Shown here piece by piece: positions 40,571-51,000 of a stretch of DNA of 64,000 nt (position 1 is the stretch's first letter; every line of letters starts with the position of its first letter). Source of the stretch: Mucilaginibacter empetricola (lineage in GTDB: Bacteria > Bacteroidota > Bacteroidia > Sphingobacteriales > Sphingobacteriaceae); contig NZ_JANUBZ010000017.1 in NCBI RefSeq assembly GCF_024808665.1, forward strand, positions 25,967 through 89,966. The letters are read 5' to 3'. The position numbers and the translations under genes were made by a program. Below the pieces are notes generated by a model, which saw only the letters and a program-made list of their open reading frames with translations, did not search any database and was not told the origin of the DNA.

Positions 40571-41503
40571 CTAATGTTTCGCCAAAAAACTCATTATTAA
40601 GTCGCCACATTCTTCCGAGCTTTCCATCCAGGGCAAATGCCCGGCTCCGGAGATGGTATGAAACGCGCAGTTTGGCATTGCCACGGCAATGCGGCCGCCT
40701 GTTTCAACAGATGCAAATGTGTCCTTAGTGCCCAGCAGAAACAGCGTGGGCTGCTTAACCTGTTTCAGTTGCTGCTCATCTATTATGGGTGCCATGTTTT
40801 CCATCAGGCTTGTAAATGAAATCAGGTAATGTGGCAATAACCTGAAATAATAATAGCAATCGCCCAGTGCTTTAGGCTGAGCGGCAAGCGTTTGGCTGCT
40901 GTGCCCCATGGTTTTAAGCGACCGCAAGGCTTTACTTTTATCAGTCGGCATTAGCAGCTTGAAAAATATTTTGTTCAACGGCGGCTTAATGATTAGCCGG
41001 AGTAAAAAAGGTGGCCCGCCTTTCATTACGTTACCGGGGTTACCCAATAATGTTAAACTGTTAACCCGTTCGGGGCAATCCATAGCCAGCCATAAACTCC
41101 AATGTGCACCCATGGAGTGCGCCACAATGTCAACCTTTTCCAGTTTGAAACTATTTAATACAGTTTCGATTGTTTTTACAGCAAAGCGCCGAATATCAAC
41201 CGTATTATGATCCATCCCCTCACTTAAACCGCCACCCGGCCGGTTAATGGCTATAATGCGCCTGCCTTTAAATTGAGCCAGCAGGGATGCCAGCGGAAAT
41301 ACATCCCCAGTATTACCGGGTACAATCACCAGGGGCTCGCCCGTTCCAATTTCCGATACCTTTACCCTTATCCCTTCATCGGGCAATAAAACATAGTGAT
41401 CCGTTGCCTGTAAGCCGTAAAAATCAAAAAGCTGTTTCTCAGCGTCACGCGCGGCTATAACATTAGGGTCATTGTCGTTGAGTGTAAGTGGATCGACTTT
41501 CAT
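40571..41503 (-). CDS. Alpha/beta hydrolase
   Basis: This 310-residue protein has the nucleophile elbow VDIVAHSMGAHW (Ser in AHSMG). The oxyanion-hole region is EPLVIVPGNTGDVFPLASLL, the acid lies in LFLLGTKDTFAS, and the His is in SGAGHLPWMES. The fold fits esterases and related hydrolases. The substrate cannot be told. There is no signal peptide, so it acts in the cytoplasm. It is divergent from 41940 across a 436-base region with palindromes. Confidence 0.85.
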   Translation of the reverse strand: MKVDPLTLNDNDPNVIAARDAEKQLFDFYGLQATDHYVLLPDEGIRVKVSEIGTGEPLVIVPGNTGDVFPLASLLAQFKGRRIIAINRPGGGLSEGMDHNTVDIRRFAVKTIETVLNSFKLEKVDIVAHSMGAHWSLWLAMDCPERVNSLTLLGNPGNVMKGGPPFLLRLIIKPPLNKIFFKLLMPTDKSKALRSLKTMGHSSQTLAAQPKALGDCYYYFRLLPHYLISFTSLMENMAPIIDEQQLKQVKQPTLFLLGTKDTFASVETGGRIAVAMPNCAFHTISGAGHLPWMESSEECGDLIMSFLAKH

Positions 41504-41645
41504 CTGCCTGGTTTCGTGAGTCTTTTGCTGATTGCAATCTCAAATATAAGTGTTCTTTTGATGGTTTTTTCTGATTCGTGTTTTTACAAGTTTGTAAAAC
41601 GGGAAAGATTCGGCTTTCTATTTTTAGAAAAGACAGCGCTCTTTC

Positions 41646-41728
41646 GAGAGTAAAATTTACTCTCATAAAAAAAACGAGCGTAAAAAACCCGTTAATTTAC
41701 TCTTGAAATATTTACAAGTGTAAATTAA
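41646..41728. promoter_or_regulatory. Pair of palindromes in the divergent 41504-41939 region
   Basis: GAGAGTAAAATTTACTCTC (41646-41664) is a 9+1+9 perfect palindrome. TTAATTTAC (41692-41700) and GTAAATTAA (41720-41728) form a second one with a wide spacer. Both share the TTTAC half-site and lie about 160 bases upstream of the hydrolase start. The rest of the gap is AT-rich with no recognised gene. Confidence 0.4.
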
Positions 41729-41939
41729 TGAAATGAAAGGGCAGGTTTCTTCAAATATAAACCTCCTTTAACCGGGAATATAAAAAACAAATACCATCTT
41801 TCTAAGTTACCTTATTACACCACTTCTGCCGAACGGGATAAATCGAAACCTGTTTTTAAAAAAACCGCACTTAGGAATTACCGCAATGATATATGGTAAT
41901 ATTTAAGCTTCCACCAAACAATGTTACCAGCTTTACGAT

Positions 41940-42344
41940 ATGAAACAGCAAAATTATATACGATATTTCCGTGTTTTTAAAAATGAAACCCTGATTACGG
42001 AAATTTCGACCAATGATTTTCGTCCTTTAAAACTCCGGGCTTCCGGTAAGCAATGGCTAATAGGGAATACCGGCGAGGTTCTTTGCGCCATATCCGCGAT
42101 TGACTATAAGCTATCCGATTCTCCGTTTTATGGATACAGAACGCATATCGAGGCAATGAAAATGGCAAAAGCAGGGGCATTATTCTACATTAATTCGCTC
42201 ATTGCCATGGGTAAGCATGGGGAACAATCTTTGCTTCAATACCGAATGGATCACTACGAAGACCTCAATATTAATTTAGTGGAGGCCAATATTTATAAAA
42301 TAGAAAATAACTTGCCCGATGTGGCCGACCAGCATCTGCTATAA
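41940..42344 (+). CDS. Protein of unknown function
   Basis: This 134-residue protein starts MKQQNYIRYFRVFKNETLIT with an N-terminal beta part, then a helical part (THIEAMKMAKAGALFYINSL then IAMGKHGEQSLLQYRMDHYE). There is no signal peptide or membrane span. Upstream lie the palindromes at 41646-41728. Family not recognised; probably a small cytoplasmic protein. It converges on the secreted protein at 42394, with about 50 bases between. Confidence 0.5.
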   Translation: MKQQNYIRYFRVFKNETLITEISTNDFRPLKLRASGKQWLIGNTGEVLCAISAIDYKLSDSPFYGYRTHIEAMKMAKAGALFYINSLIAMGKHGEQSLLQYRMDHYEDLNINLVEANIYKIENNLPDVADQHLL

Positions 42345-42393
42345 CTGCAACGATTAAAGGCTGATGAGTGCCAAATTCCTCTATGATTCCTTC

Positions 42394-43200
42394 CTACATC
42401 CCCATGGTTTTAATTTTATAGTAAGATTTATAGGCAGCAAGTCTTTTCAGTAAATCGGCATTAGCCTTCATTATTTGGGCTTGTTCTTTTTCACCTGCGG
42501 GCAAAATGATATAACCGAATGGTCCTTTCTTATCTCCCAGGAGCGTATTATCCGGATTACCAACCATTAATGGCCCGTCATTGGTACCGCCAACGTCGGC
42601 ATTATTTAAATAAGGTGCATAAAACATATAATGGGGCATGCTCATGGTCATTATCTTATTATTACCCGGGTCGCCGGGATATCCGCGCATAAGCGGGGCC
42701 AGCATATAAGATACACCTGTTCTTGCCGGTGCTTTGTATATCCCTTTTTTAATGCGATGTATCACCGTATCCCTAACTTGCAGGGCAGTATACTTTCCGG
42801 ATGCTCTCATTATGGCAACATCATGGTATACCGGGAAAATTGTCCTCGCACCTTCCGCATCAAAGCTGATCGGCATGGTAAGGTCTTTCCTGAAATCGGC
42901 CCATTCCCACTCTGTCCGGGTAATAAAACAAATAAAGCCGTTGGTGCCTTTTTGCGCAACGTAGTAGCCTTTTTCGGGGTCCATTAAATAAACGGTTGCG
43001 CCTTTACGCAAGTGTGGAGGCAATGCACTTAAGGCAAAATCCTTCTCCAGATCTGCTGGTATTTTTTCCAGCTTCCAGTCGCCCGGTTTTTGAGAAAAAC
43101 CTTTGGTCGGTAATAGCGGACCCAAGAAAAATACTGATAACACGACAAGGAGCGAAAAAACCTCCCGGCATTTTTTTAATAAGCTGATTGAATTATTCAT
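42394..43200 (-). CDS. Secreted protein of unknown function
   Basis: This 268-residue protein has an N-terminal hydrophobic signal (FSLLVVLSVFFLGPLL) with a likely cleavage near GFSQ. The mature part contains LRKGATVYLMDPEKGYYVAQ then KGTNGFICFITRTEWEWADF. The middle HRIKKGIYKAPARTGVSYML then APLMRGYPG, and the later PHYMFYAPYLNNADVGG, are distinctive. It is possibly periplasmic. No catalytic pattern is certain. It is convergent with the 41940 gene. Confidence 0.5.
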   Translation of the reverse strand: MNNSISLLKKCREVFSLLVVLSVFFLGPLLPTKGFSQKPGDWKLEKIPADLEKDFALSALPPHLRKGATVYLMDPEKGYYVAQKGTNGFICFITRTEWEWADFRKDLTMPISFDAEGARTIFPVYHDVAIMRASGKYTALQVRDTVIHRIKKGIYKAPARTGVSYMLAPLMRGYPGDPGNNKIMTMSMPHYMFYAPYLNNADVGGTNDGPLMVGNPDNTLLGDKKGPFGYIILPAGEKEQAQIMKANADLLKRLAAYKSYYKIKTMGM

Positions 43201-43485
43201 AATGGTTTGATTATATATCAGATGACAAATGCTGACTATATAAAATTATCCTGTACCAACATATAAAGTAGGGGGAGAAAATGCCATTTTAAAGGGTCAT
43301 TTGCGACATCACCAAGGCTTTCGCAGAATCCGGCTCAGTTCCGAACACATTGTGTATCAAAAGCGTACGTTCATTCTAAATTATCAATCATCCAATCAAC
43401 TGATTTACAATAAATTAAATGATTGGTATCTTTATTGAAATCCTGAATGCAATCTTTTCGCGCGGACATTTAAGCTGGAAATATC

Positions 43486-45867
43486 ATGATCAACAATTAT
43501 TTAAAAATTGCCTGGAGAAACCTGATTAAAAACAAAGCTTCGGCTGTGATTAATATCGGCGGCATGGCTATCGGTTTAGCGGTAGCAATGCTGATTGGCC
43601 TGTGGATTAATAACGAATTGAACTTTGATAAATACCATGTTAATTATGACCGCATTGCACAAGTGATGCAAAACGAAACGTTGAATAGTTCTGTCAATAC
43701 CAGCGCTGCAGTGGCCCTGCCTATAGAAGCGGAATTGCGCAAAAATTATGGGATGTACTTTAAACACATCGCATTATCGTCATGGTCCGAGCAGCACGTA
43801 TTCAGTACGAGCGATAAACATATCACTTTCCCAGGGTATTTTATGGGCGAGGAGGCACCAAAGATATTTTCATTGCGGATGCTTGCGGGCTCACCGGCCG
43901 GTTTGAAAGACCCATCGTCCATTTTGCTTTCACAAAGCACTGCCATAGCTCTCTTTGGCACGGATGCAATTATTGGAAAAGTTATTAAATTAGATAATAA
44001 GGATGTTTTTAAAGTTTCCGGTGTTTTTCAGGATCTGCCCGAAAATACAACCCTGCATGGTACCGCTTACATTGGCGCCTGGGATTATTATATACACGCA
44101 CCGGGCAACCGACGCTCGCCAACCGATTGGGGCGACAATTCTATATTCGTTTATGTGCAATTGGCAGAACATGCGGATATGGCATCTGTATCGGCCCAAA
44201 TAAAAGACATCAAACTCCGCAACATGAGCAGGGAGGATTTGAAATATAAACCGGCAATTTTTTTGCAGCCCATGCCCAAATGGCACCTTTATTCGGAGTT
44301 TAAGGATGGCATAAATACTGGTGGCGCTATTCAATATGTGTGGTTGTTTGGTTGGATTGGTGTTTTTGTTTTGCTGCTGGCCTGCATCAATTTCATGAAC
44401 CTTAGCACCGCACGCAGCGAACGCCGGGCCAAGGAAGTTGGTATCCGCAAAGCAGTTGGCTCTTTACGCGGGCAGCTTATCAAACAGTTTTATTGTGAGT
44501 CGATACTTACGGCTTTAATTGCTTTTGCTTTCTCGCTGTTATTGGCCCAACTGGCTATGCCCTGGTTTAGCAGTATAGCAGGTACACCTATTGAGATAAC
44601 ATGGAACAACCCTTCTTTTTGGCTGGCGGGTATTGGGTTTACCTTACTTACAGGCTTAATTGCTGGTAGTTATCCGGCATTATATCTTTCGTCCTTTAAT
44701 CCCGTAAAGGTTTTAAAAGGTACTTTTAAAGCCGGGCGCTACGCAGCTATGCCACGGCGGATATTGGTGGTTAGTCAATTTACTATTTCTATCCTGCTCA
44801 TCATCGGCACCATTGTGGTTTATAAGCAGGTACAGTTTGGCAGGAACCGGCCGGTTGGTTACAGCAGAAATGGTTTGGTGAATATTGAGGTAACCAATGA
44901 TGATCTGCACCGCCAGTTTGCAGCGGTGAGTGATGATTTGCTAAAAAGCGGCGCCGTATCGGCTGTGGCTGAATCATCAAGCCCGGTAACCGGCGTTAAC
45001 AATAACCGGGGAGATGTTAGCTGGCAGGGCAAAGACCCGGCAATGACCACTTTCTTCGGCAATATTAATGTAACCACTGCTTTCGGAAAAACAGTGGGCT
45101 GGCAATTTACGGATGGTCGAGACTTTTCCAGCCAGTTCCTGACCGATTCTGCCGCTATAGTACTAAACCAGGCCGCTGTAAAAGCAATGGGGCTGAAAAA
45201 CCCGGTGGGCCAGCTGATGCAGGTGGGTAAAAAAAGCATGACAGTGATCGGAGTGATTAAGGATATGGTGATGGAGTCGCCATATGAGGCTGTTAAACCT
45301 TGCCTGTTCCGCATTGGCCGCGGGCCGTTTGAAAATGTGATTATCAGGATTAATCCTGCGATAAGCGCCCATCAGGCATTGAAACAGATTGCTGCGGTTT
45401 GTAAAACCTATTCGCCGTCGGTTCCGTTTTCGTACCGTTTTGCTGACGATGACTATGCTCAAAAATTTGCCGATGAAGAACGAGTAGGCCAACTGGCGGA
45501 TAGTTTTGCTGCGTTAGCAGTATTGATCAGTTGCATTGGCTTATTTGGTATGGCATCCTATACCGCCGAACAGCGTGTTAAGGAAATTGGCGTGCGCAAG
45601 GTGCTCGGTGCTTCGGTATTTAGCCTTTGGAGTGCCATGTCTGCTGATTTTATCCGCCTTATTGTTGTTGCGCTCGTGCTGGCTACGCCACTGGCTCATT
45701 ATCTGACGTATCAGTGGCTGCAACACTATGCCTACCGTACAGGCTTATCATGGTGGATATTTGCAACAACAGCAGCAGGTGCAATTTTGCTTACGCTGTT
45801 AACAGTAAGCTATCAAAGCATTAAAGCAGCTTTAGCCAATCCGGTAAAGAGTTTACGCAGTGAGTAA
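43486..45867 (+). CDS. ABC transporter permease, MacB/FtsX type
   Basis: This 793-residue protein has an N-terminal helix (NKASAVINIGGMAIGLAVAM), a large periplasmic domain and an FtsX core of three helices (WLFGWIGVFVLLLACINFMN; STARSERRAKEVGIRKAVGS is the coupling loop). A second copy of the same layout follows, with AEQRVKEIGVRKVLGASVFS near 705. This doubled MacB_PCD-FtsX pattern is common in Bacteroidota export or mechanotransmission permeases. It has no ATPase gene next to it in the window, so it must use one from elsewhere. Substrate unknown. Confidence 0.88.
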   Translation: MINNYLKIAWRNLIKNKASAVINIGGMAIGLAVAMLIGLWINNELNFDKYHVNYDRIAQVMQNETLNSSVNTSAAVALPIEAELRKNYGMYFKHIALSSWSEQHVFSTSDKHITFPGYFMGEEAPKIFSLRMLAGSPAGLKDPSSILLSQSTAIALFGTDAIIGKVIKLDNKDVFKVSGVFQDLPENTTLHGTAYIGAWDYYIHAPGNRRSPTDWGDNSIFVYVQLAEHADMASVSAQIKDIKLRNMSREDLKYKPAIFLQPMPKWHLYSEFKDGINTGGAIQYVWLFGWIGVFVLLLACINFMNLSTARSERRAKEVGIRKAVGSLRGQLIKQFYCESILTALIAFAFSLLLAQLAMPWFSSIAGTPIEITWNNPSFWLAGIGFTLLTGLIAGSYPALYLSSFNPVKVLKGTFKAGRYAAMPRRILVVSQFTISILLIIGTIVVYKQVQFGRNRPVGYSRNGLVNIEVTNDDLHRQFAAVSDDLLKSGAVSAVAESSSPVTGVNNNRGDVSWQGKDPAMTTFFGNINVTTAFGKTVGWQFTDGRDFSSQFLTDSAAIVLNQAAVKAMGLKNPVGQLMQVGKKSMTVIGVIKDMVMESPYEAVKPCLFRIGRGPFENVIIRINPAISAHQALKQIAAVCKTYSPSVPFSYRFADDDYAQKFADEERVGQLADSFAALAVLISCIGLFGMASYTAEQRVKEIGVRKVLGASVFSLWSAMSADFIRLIVVALVLATPLAHYLTYQWLQHYAYRTGLSWWIFATTAAGAILLTLLTVSYQSIKAALANPVKSLRSE

Positions 45868-46097
45868 AGCAGCACAGGATACACTTCGGTTAAAGCAATT
45901 ACAAAAAAACAAAAAGTAAAATACGGTTATCTTACCAAGTTTTGTCAACAACGAATGGTGATGATACCATATACAAATTGCTTATCACTTGTTGATAAAA
46001 TCATTATAAAAGAGCCATTGTTGAATCTCTGTTCAAAAAAAGTAAGACGATATAAGCCTCTATTTATATAGTTTTGCGTTCCTAAAAAACATTCTGC

Positions 46098-46439
46098 ATG
46101 ATAGAACAGCTAGTTACTTTAATTGAAAATTTGAAAGAAAATTCACTTAAATTCCAAAACGTGATTGAATTTATTGAAACCAGCTATCAGCACCAGCCAA
46201 CCGCCTTTAAAAATGGCGAAGCATTTAATGAATCAACTCAAAATCAAGGTAGTGCAAAGGTGTTTGCTTTTGCCCAAATAAATAACCTGAGTAAAGAAGA
46301 TACGCTTTATTTATTTGCCGAACATTACCGCACGGTTTTAGATAATCCCAACGGCACAGATCATCAAAACATAAGGCAATTTATGGCTCACGGTTGGGCA
46401 GGTGTAGTTTTTGAAGGGCAGGCCTTGCTTGCAAAATAA
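46098..46439 (+). CDS. HopJ-family protein
   Basis: This 113-residue protein shows the HopJ pattern: FQNVIEFIETSYQHQPTAFK, NGEAFNESTQNQGSAKVFAF, DTLYLFAEHYRTVLDNPNGT and HQNIRQFMAHGWAGVVFEG. HopJ was named after a type III effector, but homologues occur widely in bacteria without such systems and their function is unknown. No secretion signal is present. It stands alone. Confidence 0.85.
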   Translation: MIEQLVTLIENLKENSLKFQNVIEFIETSYQHQPTAFKNGEAFNESTQNQGSAKVFAFAQINNLSKEDTLYLFAEHYRTVLDNPNGTDHQNIRQFMAHGWAGVVFEGQALLAK

Positions 46440-46540
46440 TTGAGAACTACCGAGCATTAGCTGGTGTAATTTTATAGGTCAGCCTTGCGGTGTTTATTAC
46501 ACATAGCGCCTTATTTTTTTATTTTTGTCTGCTTCCTACC

Positions 46541-47812
46541 ATGAAAAAGATCAGTGAGTTCAATGTTTTCCGGGCGTTCAGAAGCGCCAATTATAGTCTT
46601 TATTTTTTTGGCAGGGCAGTTTCGCAATTTGGCACCTGGATGCAGCGTACTGCAGTAGTATGGGTGGTTTATTCTATTACCCATTCGGCTTTTTTACTCG
46701 GCCTTACCATTTTTGCAGAAACCTTCCCATCATTCCTGTTTTCCATATTCGGCGGCGTAGCAGCCGACCGTTATGACCGGTATAAGGTTATCAAAGTCAC
46801 TCAAATTGCCTCTATGGTACAGGCCACCGCACTGGCATTGCTGGTTATCAGCGGGCATAATATTATATGGCTTATTATTTTGTTAAGCGTGCTATTGGGT
46901 ATTATTAATGCGTTTGATGTACCCGCCCGGCAATCATTAGTTAACGAGGTGGTGGCCGATAAGGCCGATCTGCCCAATGCGCTGGCGCTCACAACAGCTA
47001 CAGCCAACCTGGCGCAGCTGCTGGGGCCGGCACTATCAGGCATTGTACTTAATGCTTTTGGGGCGGGGGTTTGTTTTTTGATTAATGCAGCAAGTTTTGG
47101 CGGCGTAATGGTTTCGTTGATGCTGATGCGTTTACCTGCCTACGTACCAAAAAAGAACGACAAAAAGATTATTCATGAATTTGCAGAAGGTTTTGTTTAC
47201 CTGAAAAACACGCCCGATATTGGGTTGATGGTACTGATGCTGGCCCTCATCAGCTTGTTTGTGCTGCCTTATAATACAGTGCTGCCGGTATTTGCCAAGG
47301 TAATATTTCAGGGAAACGCCGCTACCTTTGGTTATATTACCAGTTGCATTGGCGTAGGCGCGGTAAGCGGTACTATTTTCCTGGCTTCGCGCAAACCCGG
47401 CGCGCAACTAAAAAAACTTCAATTTATCTGCACTATCGTTATGGGCATCGGACTGATCGGTTTTTCGCAGATCAGAAATTTCCCGGTGGCTATGACTTTT
47501 GCCGCCCTGGCTGGTTTTGGCTCTGTAGCGCAGTTTACCATCAGCAATATCACCGTACAATCGCAATCAGCGGCGCACATGCGCGGACGGGTTATCAGTA
47601 TATTGTTAATGGCTATTTTCGGTATGATGCCGCTGGGCAGTTTATTGGTTGGCGCCATATCTGAACATGTTGGTGCGCCTGTAACAGTGCTTTTTCAAGG
47701 TATAGCCGGCATTATTATAGCATTAGGATTTGCCCGCTTTTTATTGAGCAATAGCAAAAATGCAATCACCAATGACGATATAAAAAAAGAGATTGCCGAA
47801 GAACAGCTTTAA
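46541..47812 (+). CDS. MFS exporter (EntS/MFS_3-like)
   Basis: This protein has 423 residues from ATG 46541 (an in-frame upstream ATG at 46490 would add 17 hydrophobic residues and is less likely). Twelve membrane helices and RSANYSLYFFGRAVSQFGTW then MQRTAVVWVVYS are typical of EntS-like exporters. The A-like motif GGVAADRYDRYKVIK (about 70-84) links helices 2 and 3. A siderophore or drug could be the substrate; context does not decide. A small hairpin TCGGTT/AACCGA (about 47873-47888) after it may end the transcript. Confidence 0.85.
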   Translation: MKKISEFNVFRAFRSANYSLYFFGRAVSQFGTWMQRTAVVWVVYSITHSAFLLGLTIFAETFPSFLFSIFGGVAADRYDRYKVIKVTQIASMVQATALALLVISGHNIIWLIILLSVLLGIINAFDVPARQSLVNEVVADKADLPNALALTTATANLAQLLGPALSGIVLNAFGAGVCFLINAASFGGVMVSLMLMRLPAYVPKKNDKKIIHEFAEGFVYLKNTPDIGLMVLMLALISLFVLPYNTVLPVFAKVIFQGNAATFGYITSCIGVGAVSGTIFLASRKPGAQLKKLQFICTIVMGIGLIGFSQIRNFPVAMTFAALAGFGSVAQFTISNITVQSQSAAHMRGRVISILLMAIFGMMPLGSLLVGAISEHVGAPVTVLFQGIAGIIIALGFARFLLSNSKNAITNDDIKKEIAEEQL

Positions 47813-48080
47813 CGAAGAGTAAGCGCCAAATGCATTAAGGTAATTTAGTGCATAATTCAATTGTTTATTTCCTCGGTTTCTAAACCGACAAGCCATTTAT
47901 TATTACGGCTTGCAGGGTATAAGTTGAGCAATAGGTTGTCCTTTTAATCGTTGTTAAAATGTGCAGGCGTTAAATTATTTCTTGTTAAATGTGCACAAGA
48001 AACAATTTAGACCAGCTTTTTAAAAAAGAAGCGTACATTTATAAAAATCTAAATCTTTTCATCTAAACAACCTTATCGAA

Positions 48081-51000
48081 GTGAGAACACTCCATTTCAA
48101 CTTATCCCACTTGAAGGATCAAGAGGGATTAATGCTTCATGCGAATTTACAGGACTATCCACTCCAGGTTCACACCAAGCTTACAAGACAACAAGCCAAC
48201 AAAACTTCCCAGCTTTTTCAAAATTTGCCAGAGGCTGGTTTAACCCATTTTATTACGGGTCTTCAATTGCCCCCATCGCGGCCCGCACTAATTGAAATTT
48301 CGATACCCAAAGTTATCAATGGGCAAACTGTTAGAAGAACTATTGCCATGAAGATTCATGTGCCGCCCGCGGGCAGGGCGCTGGCACTGCAAACCATCAG
48401 AGAAACTGAAGATGAAGAAATTGTTTTACATCCAAAGCTGGCCTTACTTGGCGATTCCTCGCCCGGCCTCTTAAAAACAAATGCTGATCTGGCCAACCCA
48501 CCGGGGATTGACGAGTATATAAGCCCTTTTGATACAGCAGTTGCCTTGTTATTTCACCATCCGGGTCTTATCAACCTTAGTGAATCAGATAATGGCAAAA
48601 TTCCGGCTTACATTATAGAACGTATCATCACCAGGGCAATTGGCATGTCCAATACACTGCCATATGTTCTGGAAGAATTAGGTGAAGATTGGGCTACCGA
48701 AAAACCGGTAATGAGAGAACTGGCCGATGGCAAAACCGAGCACATGCGTGACCCGGATAACCCGGAACTATTTCTTTATACGCGGCAAATACATCCAAAT
48801 GTAATGATCGAAGTAGAGTCGGCGCTGAAAGAAGCGTTGATCCGCGTACAGCAAGATGCCGTATTACAGGGCCAGCAATGGGATGTACAGTACGGAATTG
48901 GCGCAGATTCAAAAACAGCCAGGGCAGTGAAACCCGGTGAGCATTTAAAAGCCGGTGCAAGCAAGTGGGCCCTCTCTAACAAAACACCAGGAAACGGGCT
49001 TACCATCTCGCCGGTGATAAGGGTTGAACCCCACACACCGGGCAAAGGGAATTATAAGGGCACGGGCATATGGACCAACGATATTAAATACGAGAAAATA
49101 AAAGTACTTGATGCAGAAATGTTAGATCTTTTACTGAAAGATCAAATCCTGCTCAGGATTGCTGTTCCCGCTCATCCCGGTGGATTGGCCTATCTCCCTG
49201 TAAAGCTGAAACAAAAAGGACCCGACGGCCCATACATAGGTACTATTAATTTTAGCGGCGAAAATACACTAACTATCAGAGCATTGTTTACACTTAATAG
49301 CTATAAAACCGGGTTAGATTATACTTTAGATTGTACCAGTATTGACAATAACGCCAGTGCAGATTTGATTGTGATGCAGGGCGATACACAGGAAGTGGTT
49401 AAACGTCTCGATTTTATTAATACTGATGGCGACACTTTTGTAAATTATATTAATATTGAATGTACCAATCATTGGTTACGGCACCTAGGCGCTTATGTTC
49501 AGTTTTTAGATGGCAAAGGCAATCCCATTCCAATTGATAAAAACTGGACAGAACAGCTGCCTGAGTTTTTAAGAGGAGCTTTTCAAAACGATCCAACCAA
49601 AAAATATCTTGACGTGTTGGGCCCGGTTAACCTGGCGTTTGGTATACCGGTTTCTAATGAATCTATTACCGTTCGTTTTCCCATACACAAGGATGCCCGT
49701 ACAATAAGGCTGTTAATGGGAGGATTAGGAACCGGCGAATTTGATTCTGGCGTGTGCCTGCCCGGTTTAACTTTAACGGTGGCATTAGAATTAGCCCTGC
49801 CTTTGTTTATGTTGACTGCTGGTGCAGCCATCATGAACTCTAAATGGGTAACCAATTTAATGAAAGATAAAGCGGTGCTGTACAGCGTAATTGCGCTTGG
49901 ACTTACCTTCACCGGAATAGATATTGAAATGCAGGGCGACGCCAAAAAACCGTTGTTAAGGCTGGCCAACATTGCGGGGCCAATGCTTTTAGAAACAGGC
50001 CTTAAAACGGTGATTGAGCAGGCTGTGGCCGTGGCGGCCGCAACCAAACTGATACCCATTGTAGGCCAGGCTTTTCAGGTGCTTAATACTGCAGTAACAC
50101 TTGCTCAACTGGGGCAAACTATAGCTGCTGTTGTGCAGGCCCCATTTGTTTATCAATGTGACATTGTAGGCACAATAGACGTGGATATTACGTTAACACC
50201 CGATACAGAGTATCATTATTTTCCGCTATTGGCAAACAGCTACAAAGTGCAGGTTATTTATGATAAAAGCGCAACCAACCTTGTTTATTATGGCAAACAT
50301 CCTGGCGGCACAGAAAGTAATCCAATTAATGTACGTTTTAGTGATGCACCGGCTGGCGGCAGCTTAAAAGTATTTGTCTTTTTTTATGCCGAAAATGGAT
50401 GGCAGGCAGGCCAGGCAGAATCAAATTGGTTTACTGCCCAGGGAACGCATGGTACCACACTCCGTATAGACAATGTTGAAATAAAGAACAACAAAATTCC
50501 ATTGACAGAAAAATCGGTATATAAACACAAACAAAAACTTGCCATTGAAAATGATAAGCACGTTTGGGTAAAAGATGGCCCCGCTCCAAGCACAACCCGG
50601 GCAACGGCTAAACCAGATGAGCAACACGAATTAAGAGATTTAACAAGCATAACCTTGGCTCAACGCCCGGCTTCGCTGGGTTATACCTGGCAGGCAACCG
50701 GTCTTCACATCCCCCGCGATACCAATCCGGATGGTCCGCCGGTAGATGATTCGATGTATATGGCGCAAAATATTTCCATCCTTTCTAGTCCGGAAGATGG
50801 TTACTCGACCTCGAAAGTTGGTTTTAGCTATACTGCTGGTATTGCCTATGATATTACAACCAAAGATAACGGCACCGGTAACAATTTCTTTATTACATCC
50901 GGAGCTACCGATCGTCAATACCATCTGCGCAGATTAAAATTATCATATGATGGTGGGCAACGTAAAACGATACCGCCCGTATTTAATCACAAAACTGACG

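Noticed and set aside
46098..46439. HopJ gene as evidence for a type III secretion system
   Set aside because: HopJ homologues are common in bacteria without such systems and no secretion genes are present.
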